Assembly: GCA_026770575.1 (NCBI GenBank)
Contig: MU657165.1
Location: 1,033,441-1,044,372, forward strand
DNA length: 10,932 bases
Reading direction: 5' to 3'
From: Pelagophyceae sp. CCMP2097
Lineage: Eukaryota > Sar > Pelagophyceae
The notes beneath the pieces are model-generated. The model had not been told where the DNA came from, searched no databases, and saw nothing but the letters and a program-made list of their open reading frames with translations. A program made the translations under genes and the position numbers. Of this stretch, positions 1 to 6,821 are shown in pieces; positions within the stretch are counted from its first letter, which is position 1; each line of letters begins with the position of its first letter.

Positions 1-32
1 TTTAGCGATCGCATCAACCACCAATCGCTAAA
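1..32. repeat. 9-bp perfect inverted repeat at the window edge
   Basis: Bases 1-9 (TTTAGCGAT) are the exact reverse complement of 24-32 (ATCGCTAAA), with 14 bases between. The left arm starts at base 1, so the true extent of the repeat cannot be seen. It may be a simple hairpin or the inner end of a longer inverted repeat. No function can be assigned. Confidence 0.6.
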
Positions 33-89
33 TCGGCCGAGTTGCTGTTTTTTTCTTCCCGAAGGTGGAACCTCACGGATGGACCCGGC

Positions 90-134
90 GACAGACAAAC
101 AGACAGACAAACGGACAAACGGACAGACAGACAT
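90..134. repeat. GACA/AACA microsatellite
   Basis: Degenerate short tandem repeats of GACA and AACA/AACG run from about 90 to 134. The approximate 12-base unit is GACAAACAGACA, followed by variants in which A is replaced by G. It is a low-complexity tract with no coding or RNA feature attached. Confidence 0.75.
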
Positions 135-161
135 AATTGCCCCTGGTAATCCTTCAATCAA

Positions 162-224
162 AGGACCCGAAGGGCCCTTGCCGTAAACTGACGTTGAATA
201 AACGGCAAGGACCCTTCGGGTCCT
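162..224. repeat. 23-bp near-perfect inverted repeat (hairpin)
   Basis: Arm 162-184 pairs with arm 202-224 over 23 bases around a 17-base loop (185-201). The only mismatch is between 175 (C) and 211 (A). In RNA from the minus strand that pair becomes a G-U wobble, so the hairpin would be fully paired there. A five-base AATCA lies just outside each arm (156-160 and 229-233), which could be a chance match or a target duplication of a tiny non-autonomous element. Other possibilities are a small-RNA precursor or a simple cruciform. Nothing in the sequence decides between them. Confidence 0.8.
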
Positions 225-469
225 GAAAAATCACAGGATGTCCAGTCCCGGAGGACCTTCTCCTGGCCTAGTCAGATCAACCAACTTAGCACGAATTTGA
301 TAGGTACTCAAAGGCTTTATATTCGCATTTTCGACACATCCAAGCAAGCTCGGCCACATCATCCGGATAGCACAACTTCCCGTCAGCTCAGTAAAGATAA
401 GCCGTCCGCCCTCTCCTCTGGGCCACTCGACCTTTATTGCCATCACCTCTCCAGTTCTCTCTTGCCGGG

Positions 470-480
470 ATATAAATAAA
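470..480. promoter_or_regulatory. TATA-like AT-rich element
   Basis: GATATAAATAA lies 15-20 bases upstream of the 5S-like fragment on the plus strand. In the other direction it reads TTATTTATATC, upstream of a small uncertain minus-strand frame (446-231). It may be a TATA box, but no transcript start can be tied to it. Confidence 0.3.
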
Positions 481-485
481 AACCC

Positions 486-551
486 TCATGCCTCAAGCCG
501 GTTCGACGGTGGGTGACCACGTCGGAACTCCGGGTGCTGAGCTTTTTTTTT
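486..551 (+). pseudogene. 5S rRNA-like 3' fragment ending in a T-run
   Basis: Bases about 488-542 resemble the 3' part of eukaryotic 5S rRNA. GGTGGGTGACCAC (508-520) and GGAACTCCGGGTGCTG (524-539) match the conserved helix IV and V region, including the box C part of the internal promoter. The helix IV hairpin folds: 505-507 pairs with 521-523 and 509-512 with 517-520 around the loop GTGA. CCGG at 498-501 can pair with CCGG at 530-533. Nine T residues (543-551) follow, as expected for RNA polymerase III termination. Upstream sequence does not match the 5' half of 5S rRNA (about 60 bases) and instead contains a TATA-like tract. It therefore looks like a truncated copy, a relic, or part of a 5S-derived repeat rather than an intact gene. 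Recognition is by memory of the family consensus. Confidence 0.5.
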
Positions 552-565
552 GTTTCCAATTTAAT

Positions 566-585
566 AAAGATTTAATCAAATCTTT
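566..585. repeat. 8-bp inverted repeat in AT-rich tract
   Basis: AAAGATTT (566-573) and AAATCTTT (578-585) form a perfect inverted repeat with a 4-base loop. It sits 15 bases after the T-run that closes the 5S-like fragment. No function is assigned. Confidence 0.6.
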
Positions 586-923
586 TTCGTGGTCCTAACG
601 TCGTTTCGCGGCCCGCGCGGCGCCGTTGCGCAAACAGGAGGGCTCCTCGTTTCTTGAAGCTTTCGATCCCAAGTCCGGGCACAAGGCTCCTCGCAGTGGT
701 TCAGTCGGTGCGAGTCGAAAGAGTTTTAAATGCGCGTCGTTTTTACAGGGTCGTGGCGCAGTGTACTAGTGTGGGTCGTGCTCTGCGGCCGGCCGCCTGT
801 GTATCAGACCACGCGTCGAGGTGATCGCTCGGCCAGTCGCGAGGGCGCCTTTGGCTCTCGCAGGAGGTTTGACGCGGGGGCGAAAAAGAGACTCGCGTGG
901 TTCCCTCGTCGCTCCGAGGGGCG

Positions 924-3138
924 CTAGCGGCGGGCTTTCTTTCTCTGGGGCTCTGCGCGGAGCTGCTCCATGTGCGCGACGAGATGCGCGCGGAGCTCGT
1001 CCGCTGTGCCGCCCGGGTGGCCGAGCTGCCAATCCCGCTGCTCCTCGAGCACGAGGCCGAGGTTGGGGCCCTTTGGGACCTATCGCGTTTCGGGCGTCGC
1101 GAGTGCGCGTCTCCTCGGCCGGCGGCGATGCCTCCTCGCGGCGCACCTTGAGGTCGTTCATGAGCGCGCGGCCGTCGAAGACGGGCTTGAGCGTCGCCCA
1201 AACGTCGTTCAGCGCGAGCACCGGCCCCTCGACGGCCGCCACGAGCGCGTCGTAACGCGCCTCGACGGCCGCAATCGCGGCGTCGCCCACGATCCTGGCA
1301 GAGGCGCGTCGGCGTCGGCACGCGCATGGCCGTGCGACTCTCCCAGTCGGCCGTCGCGCGGACGCCGCGTCCGTACTCGGTCGCGCCGTTCCAAAGCGCG
1401 GCGTCGTCCGAGAGCTCGCAGGCGCACGCCACGTGCACGGCGAGGCGCCACTTGTCGCAAATGTTGAAGAGCACGTTGCCGACGTCGCGGCGCAGCACCG
1501 ACATGGCCCCCGCGTCGTCGGCCGGCGTGGCCTCGAGGCGCCGCGAGAGCGCGGCGAAGCTACGGGGCGCGGTCGAACCGGCAGGCCGCCGCGGCGCACA
1601 CACCGCGACGCACCTCTGCGACGCGACGACGAGCTGCATCGTCGTCTCGCCCTCGCGCGTCGCAAGCTTGAGCGCGTCGCGGCACATGGCCACCTAACAC
1701 GATCGCTGTCAAGGGGCCCTCTACCGCGGCTGCCGCGTGGGACGACCGTGGACTGACTGGCAGCGGCGTCTTTTTCTTCTTCTCGAGGCTCTCGCACGCG
1801 GTGAACGGTGAGAACCTGTCGGTGGGCGGTCGAAACGGCGGCCCGAGGGTCGAAAGGGCGGCCAAAGGGCGAGGCGGCGGCCCCGCACGCACGCGCAGGC
1901 GAGGGCGGTCGGGGTGCGCTCGGCGTCGGCGAGGTCCACTTTGGCGTCGGCGAGGCGCCGCGCGAGCGCGGCGACGCGGCGCGTCGCCAGCAGCCAGACG
2001 GGCGACGCCGCGTCGTCGGCGTCGTCGGAAAAGACGTCTTCGACGGCGATGGCGGCGCCGCCGGCGCCGGCGGCGGCGCCCTTGAGCGTGGCTTTGGCAT
2101 TGACGGGGCGGAACGTCGCCGACGCGAGGCCGAGCTTGGTAAGCTCGTCGAGCGTCCGCGTCTGCGCCGAAGCGTCCTTCGACTTCAAAGCGCCCCTACG
2201 CCGTCGCGTTGCCCGCCGGAGCACGACGAGCCGGCCTTCCAAGGCTCTGGATCCGTCGTTTTTGTCAGACGCGGGCCCTTTGCCTGATCTCTTTGCCGAC
2301 GCGCTCGCGCGAGACCTTTGCGAGGAGCGCGGCGCGCACCTCCTTGGACGACGCCGCGGCGCGGAGGGCTTCGTCGAACGCAAACCCGTAGCGTGCGTGG
2401 AAGCGGACGCCGCGGAGCGCGCGCAGCGGGTCGTCGAGCAGCGTCACGCGCGGCTCGAGGGGCGTGCGCAGCAGCCCGGCAGCGAGGTCGGTGAGGCCGT
2501 GTTTGGTCAGGTCCTCGATGGCCTTTGTGTGGAGGTTGTAGAAGAGCGCGTTGATGGTAAAGTCGCGGCGGAGCGCGTCCTGCTCGGGCGTGCCAAACTC
2601 CATCGTCGGGATGCGCGACTCGTCGGCGTACGTCTCGCACCGGAGGTTGACGATGTCCACCTCGAGGCCGCAGATGCGCATCGTCGCCGTCTCGAGGTGC
2701 TTGGACTGCTCGGGGTTCGCCGCGACGACGCCCGTCTAGATGGACGGGCGTCCGGGGATGGTGTCCCGTCCCGCGGCATACGGAGCGGGCGTCCGTGCAA
2801 CCGACGCGTCTCCAGGGATTCAGAAGGCCGGGGATTCAGAAGGCGCACCGCCGAGTGCTCGATGCCGCGCTCCCTGAGCATTTTGGTGATGTGCTTCGCA
2901 AAGGCGACGCCCGAGCAATTGTCCAGCGCCACGTCCACGTCAAACGTCTGCCGGCCCAGCGCCTTGTCCCGCACCCAGCCGCCTACGGAAGCGTGCAGCG
3001 GGGACGCGCGCGGCGCAGACGCGGGTCTGGACCGGCGACGCGGACCGTCGTGCCGCCGGCCTCGCCGGCGGCCACGAGCACGGAGAACAAAGCCTCCTCG
3101 GGCGCCGTCAGCTGGATCGTCGGCTGCATCGTCGCCAT
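924..3138 (-). CDS. tRNA CCA-adding enzyme (class II nucleotidyltransferase), 7 exons
   Basis: The enzyme adds or repairs the 3' CCA of tRNAs from CTP and ATP, usually in nucleus/cytosol and organelles. The proposed exons are 3138-3033, 2982-2849, 2735-2284, 2195-1889, 1693-1377, 1294-1147 and 1079-924. They sum to 1620 bases, a continuous 539-residue frame, close to the fungal enzyme's length. Visible motifs are GGWVRDK (36-42) followed by the metal-binding pair D50 and D52, and SKHLETATM (91-99). RRDFTINA (136-143) and DDPLR (181-185, with template-reading D182 and R185) follow, and SRERVGKEIRGAL is rebuilt across intron 3. The C-terminus (KPVFDGRALM, then KGPNLG) aligns with yeast Cca1 as I recall it. 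The start ATG (3138) has context ACCATGG. Introns are 50, 113, 88, 195, 82 and 67 bases. Five acceptors end in TAG, and intron 3 appears to be GC-AG. The gene is divergent from the metalloprotease. The family is secure; the exon 5/6 junction is the least certain. No clear mitochondrial presequence is seen. Confidence 0.92.
2813..2844 (-). repeat. 16-bp tandem duplication inside CCA gene intron 2
   Basis: Bases 2813-2828 and 2829-2844 are two adjacent 16-base copies of CAGGGATTCAGAAGGC differing at one base (2814 versus 2830). They lie next to the donor of the 113-base intron 2848-2736. The same intron carries a second duplication of GGACGCCCG (minus strand). Confidence 0.85.
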
Positions 3139-3252
3139 GGTCGAAAGCGCCCTCCGAAGCGCGCCGCGGACGAGCGAGAGAGGCCGGATGGTGCAGTGAA
3201 TGGTGCGAGTCTAACACGTCTAAGTTTGCTTCTCCGAATCCTCGAGGCGAAG

Positions 3253-3281
3253 GCCGTTGAAATTGATGCCGTTGAAATGAC
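3253..3281. repeat. 15-bp imperfect tandem duplication
   Basis: GCCGTTGAAATTGAT (3253-3267) is followed directly by GCCGTTGAAATGAC (3268-3281). The first 11 bases of the two copies are identical. The repeat lies about 115-145 bases upstream of the CCA-enzyme start codon, in its probable promoter or 5' UTR. Confidence 0.75.
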
Positions 3282-3342
3282 GACTTTGCCGCATCCACGC
3301 GAGACGACCCACACCAAGGGCACCGCCGACGACCGTCAGGGT

Positions 3343-3368
3343 TCCTTCATACTTGTCCTTCATACTTG
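3343..3368. repeat. 13-bp perfect tandem duplication
   Basis: TCCTTCATACTTG occurs twice head to tail (3343-3355 and 3356-3368) with no mismatch. It lies roughly midway between the two divergent start codons. It could be a duplicated regulatory site or a recent slippage event. Confidence 0.85.
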
Positions 3369-3633
3369 TTCGCCAAGGCACTCTGCCTAGCTAGGTACAG
3401 TCGCAGTAGTACCGGCAATTGTATTCAGGTCCTAGATCTAGTTGGAGATGAAACTGGACGAGCCTCCCCACGGTTTGATAGTCCACCTTCGCGTCGACAT
3501 GGCAGTCACGCCGACAGTTTTAGGGCCTCAATGAACTCAAATTTTGGTGTCTTACATGATCATCTATTTTGCAACTTTCCTCTCGTGGAAAAATCCGACC
3601 GCAAGCGAGGTAAATTCCTTCTCGGCTAGCCCG

Positions 3634-6536
3634 ATGCGGTGCGGGCTGCTCGGCCTCCTGTTGGCGCACGCGGCCGCAGCGCCGCCTCCGCGCGGGCTCC
3701 TCCTGCCCCCCGGGCACCACGAGGCGCTCGAAGTGGTGCGGAACCGTTTCCCTGCACAAACCCGCGATTCGCGGGGGCGCGCCGCGGCGGCGAGACCCCG
3801 CCGGCGCCGCCGGCGGCCGGCGCCGCACGGGCCCGCCGCGCCGTCTCGGGCGCGATCCAGCTGCCAAGCCTCGCGCGCGTAGGTGCGGCTTGCGCGCGGG
3901 GCCGAGGACGTTGGCGCGCTGCGCGACGCGTGCGACGCGCGGCTCGCGGTGCTGCGCGGCCTCGTGTGCTCGCGCGACTTCGAGGCGGCCGTCGACGCCA
4001 GCTTTGCGCTGGACGCGATGCTGGGTTCCGTGGCGCTCGCCGGCGGCCGCGCGGACCTGCCCGCCGCCTGCCGCGTGGACCGGCCGGTCGTGGGCGTGGC
4101 GACGGTCCTCGCCAAGGTGGCTTCGGCGCCGGATCGCGGCGCCCCGGGCGCGCGGGCGAACCGCACGGTGACGGTGGCGGTGCGCGCGGCCGGCGCGGAT
4201 GGCGTGGACCTCGGGGTGTTCCCCGTCGCCGCCCAGAGCAGGGCGTTCCGCGCGTCGACCGAGGACCTGCCCATCGTCGGCGCCGTCGTCGACGGCGTCT
4301 TCATCGTGTCGCAGTCGGCCATGCGCTGCGCGCCGCACGCGGACGGCGGCCTCGCCTGCCAGATCGGCGACGAGCGAGACCTGCGCTACGCCGACGCCGT
4401 CGCCGCCGCCGACGCCGCCGACCACAAGGCGGCGGCGATGACGCGCGCGGGCCGCGCGCGCATGCGCTCCACGTTGAATAAGGCCGCAAAGGTGGCGACG
4501 CGGCCCGTCTCGCGGGCTGCAGAGGCGCGGCGGCTCCTCGACGACGAAGTGACCGATTATGTCGTCGGGACGAAGACGATGCTCGTCATCCCCGTCTGCG
4601 CTTCTGACTCTGCCGACTGCGCCGCGGACTTTAACCTCGGCCTCGTCAAGTCGGCCTACGGCGGCAGCCTCGAGGCCTACGTCGCGGCATTGGTCTCGCT
4701 CGCCAACAAGTTCTGGACCGAGGCGTCGTGGGGCGTCTTCCAGGTCGAGGCGACGATCTCGCCGGTGGTGCAGATCGACTTCACAACGGCGGAATGCGCC
4801 GCAATCGACGCCATCAACTATTGGTCGGGGAAAGGCGCCCCACCGTCGTACGACGTCATGGCCTTTGCCGCCGCAAAGGCAAAGGGCTTCGACCGGGCCG
4901 ACTACGACTTTAACGTCGTCCTCGTGCCCTTTTGCAGAGGCCTCGGCTTCGCGGGCATCGCCTGGCTCGGCGTCCCCGGCGCGCTCCTGAACCTGGACGC
5001 ACGAGACCTCGACGCCAGCTTGGTGCACGAGATGGGCCACAACTTTGGCGCGTCCCCTTTTGCAGCGAGGGCTGACCCCTACCCGAGGGTGAGTGCGTCG
5101 TGCTTCACGGACCCGCTGTAGGCGCCCACCACGCCTCGTTTGCCGACGCCGATGGTTCGCGCGGCGGCGTCGGCTGGTGGGTCGAGGACGGCGTCGGCGA
5201 CGCCACGTGGGAGGAGTACGGCAACGGCTATACCACCATGGGCCACGGCGTCATCTCGGCCGGCGACACTTCGGCGAACGCCTCCTGCGTCCCTCGCGCC
5301 CGACCGCGGCTCCGATGCGCGGTCGTCCGACGCGCCTCTTGCCTGACCGCGGCTTCGACGCGCCTTTTGCCTGACCGCCTTTTCGCACGCAGGCACTACC
5401 TCGTCGAGGGGAAGCTGATATTCGACTGGGTCGACAATAGCTACGTCCAGGAGGTGCAACCGTACGTCGGCGACGCGCCGCAGTGCTCGCCCTGCGGCCC
5501 ATACCTGCTGCAGCCGGCGGACGACGGCGCGCTCGAAAGTGACGGCTCCTTCGTCGCGATTCAGATCTCGGCCGAGACGGCGCAGACCTACCTCTTCGTC
5601 GAGTACCGCACGGCGCTCGGCGGCGCCGTGCTGACGTGGACCGACTACTCGCCAAAGTTCGGTAACACGGGGACGTACGGCCACACGCTGCTCGCGGATG
5701 CGTCGCCGGGCACATACGAAATCTCCGACTCGGTCCTCTACGCCGGCGGCAGCTTCGTCGCCGACTTTGGCACCGAGGCCAACGCCGGCGTGCGCTGGGT
5801 GACCATCTACGCCTCGACGGACGCGGCCACAGGCCACTTCAAGGTCGAAGTCGTCTCGTCGGACACTTCTTTTCCGACTGACACGCCGGCGCCGTCGACG
5901 TCGGCGCCGACCGTGCTGCCGTCGACGGCGGGCGAGCAGTGCAGCGGCGACTGCTGCGACGAGCTCGTCGTCGACGGCGCCACGTTTTCCAAAGTGCACG
6001 TCACCAACGCCCCGGACCACTACTGCTGCGCCGGCCACTGCACGTACACGCGCTCTGACGGGTATTTTTTGCAGTGGGTCGCGTCCGTGAAGCTGTATCA
6101 CGTCACGCCGGCGAAATTTGGAAGCTGCATCACCGGCGGCTCGTGGCAGTACGTGTCCACCAAGACCGAAGCTGAAATCGTCCAGGCGTGCCGCGACGGC
6201 GTGCCCGCTCCAACGGCGCCGACGCCGAAGCCAGCACCGACGCCGGCACCGACGCCGGCGCCGACGCTGGCGCCGACGGCCGCGCGGGGCGCGTCGAAGA
6301 AGAAGTCGGGCGGCCATGTGTCGGGCGAGACCGTCGCCCTCGCCGTCATCGTCGTCGCCGTCGTCGCCGTCGGCGTGCTGGCCATCGGTGCCGCCGTCGC
6401 GTGCGTCGCAGCCAAGCGCGGCGCGGCGGCGCCGATTGCAGTGCGGAAGCGCCAAACCGTCGCCCTCGCCGCCATCGAGTCCCACCCGGGCGCTGGCGGG
6501 CAACGGACGTCTTGGTCCGGGTCCCCGGAGCTTTGA
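3634..6536 (+). CDS. Gametolysin-like (M11) metzincin, signal peptide and C-terminal membrane anchor
   Basis: A zinc endopeptidase predicted to act at the cell surface or wall. ATG 3634 opens a signal peptide (MRCGLLGLLLAHAAAA). Proposed exons are 3634-3735, 3883-5047, 5122 to about 5288 and about 5393-6536, giving roughly 860 residues. Splicing exon 2 to exon 3 makes HEMGHNFGAHH, an exact HExxHxxGxxH zinc site near residues 416-426; the third His comes from exon 3. A Met-turn-like EEYGNGYTTMG follows, as in M11 peptidases. Downstream are a beta-rich region, a Cys-rich segment (about 5938-6190, with CSGDCCDE and YCCAGHC), a Pro/Thr/Ala linker, a transmembrane stretch rich in Val/Ala/Ile (about 6333-6414) and a basic tail of about 40 residues. 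Intron 1 (3736-3882) is GTGCGG to TAG. The exon 3/4 junction is off by one base with GT-AG sites, so its exact position is unresolved. The prodomain is not recognised. Family call is firm; natural substrate is unknown. Confidence 0.82.
5328..5378 (+). repeat. 28-base-period tandem repeat within an intron
   Basis: Bases 5328-5350 and 5356-5378 are 23-base copies with one mismatch (5338 C versus 5366 T), giving a period of 28. A more diverged related stretch precedes them at about 5293-5320. Each good copy contains CTGACC, a plausible branch-site sequence, and the array ends about 14 bases before the acceptor CGCAG (5388-5392). The intron thus seems to be built from duplications of its own 3' part. 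Confidence 0.8.
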
Positions 6537-6821
6537 AGTAATCAAAATGTGAGCCTGTCGGTCGCCGCGCCAAACACCGTCGACGGGACCTCCCCCGACC
6601 CGCGCAACGAACCTAGGATTCCTACTAGGAATTCCTACTAGGCTAGGAATTCCTACTAGGCTAGGGTTCCTATAGGAATTCCTAGTACTAGTACAATGTA
6701 CTGAGCCGAAAAGACCAAGGTCTTTAGCGACATTTTCCTTTTTATGACCCGCCACGAGGCCTCGCCTGCGGTCAGCGTTACGCTTGGGCTCCTTTGATTC
6801 GCCGGGCCCAGCTTGTGTGGG
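6537..6821. other. Intergenic spacer between metalloprotease and carrier
   Basis: This 285-base spacer separates two plus-strand genes, holding the 3' flank of the protease and the promoter of the carrier. No canonical AATAAA signal was seen. It contains an AT-rich palindromic tandem array (6612-6690) and a small inverted repeat, AAAGACC (6710-6716) with GGTCTTT (6719-6725). No frame here looks like a gene. Confidence 0.6.
6612..6690. repeat. 18-bp tandem array of palindromic AGGAATTCCT units
   Basis: Two exact head-to-tail copies of AGGAATTCCTACTAGGCT (6627-6644 and 6645-6662) are flanked by degenerate copies on both sides. The core AGGAATTCCT is a perfect palindrome, and CCTAG-type palindromes recur at the edges, including CTAGTACTAG near 6682-6691. 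The array is AT-rich in an otherwise GC-rich neighbourhood and lies about 130-210 bases upstream of the carrier start codon. It could be a satellite seed, a protein-binding array or a mobile-element remnant. Confidence 0.85.

Larger units (their letters stand above)
1..923. other. Left flank without a convincing gene
   Basis: This 0.9-kb stretch lies downstream of the CCA-adding enzyme gene, whose stop is at 924-926 on the minus strand. Up to about 600 it is clearly less GC-rich than the genes that follow. It contains the inverted repeats, microsatellite and 5S-like fragment listed separately. A minus-strand frame at 228-446 (about 70 codons from ATG 443) and a plus-strand frame open from base 1 to 183 are present. 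Neither resembles a known family, so neither is called. Bases 600-923 hold only the 3' flank of the minus-strand gene, and no AATAAA polyadenylation signal was seen there. Confidence 0.5.
3139..3633. other. Divergent intergenic (promoter) region
   Basis: About 495 bases separate the start codons of the CCA-adding enzyme (minus) and the metalloprotease (plus), so both promoters and 5' UTRs should lie here. Composition is more balanced than in the flanking exons. Short open frames occur but carry no recognisable protein. No clear TATA box was found for either gene. Two tandem duplications are the main structures and are listed separately. Confidence 0.6.

Noticed and set aside
231..446. Small minus-strand ORF (about 70 codons from ATG 443)
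   Set aside because: No recognisable family, and it sits among repeats. It could be a real small gene or exon, but nothing supports it beyond being open.
1295..1321. A 27-base GTGCCG-CCAG intron in the CCA gene
   Set aside because: Too short to splice and in the wrong phase; the 82-base GTACGG-CCAG intron keeps the frame.
1914..3260. 448-codon plus-strand frame opposite the CCA-adding enzyme
   Set aside because: Antisense to several conserved nucleotidyltransferase exons and crosses three inferred introns; no homology recognised.
3520..5040. 506-codon minus-strand frame opposite the protease N-terminal half
   Set aside because: Antisense shadow of the catalytic exon, rich in Arg/Ala/His with no domain; a consequence of high third-position GC.
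5089..5121. Consensus-looking donor GTGAGT at 5089 for the zinc-motif intron
   Set aside because: It would leave a 33-base intron and put exon 3 out of frame, losing the HExxHxxGxxH motif; the join from 5047 to 5122 restores the motif exactly.
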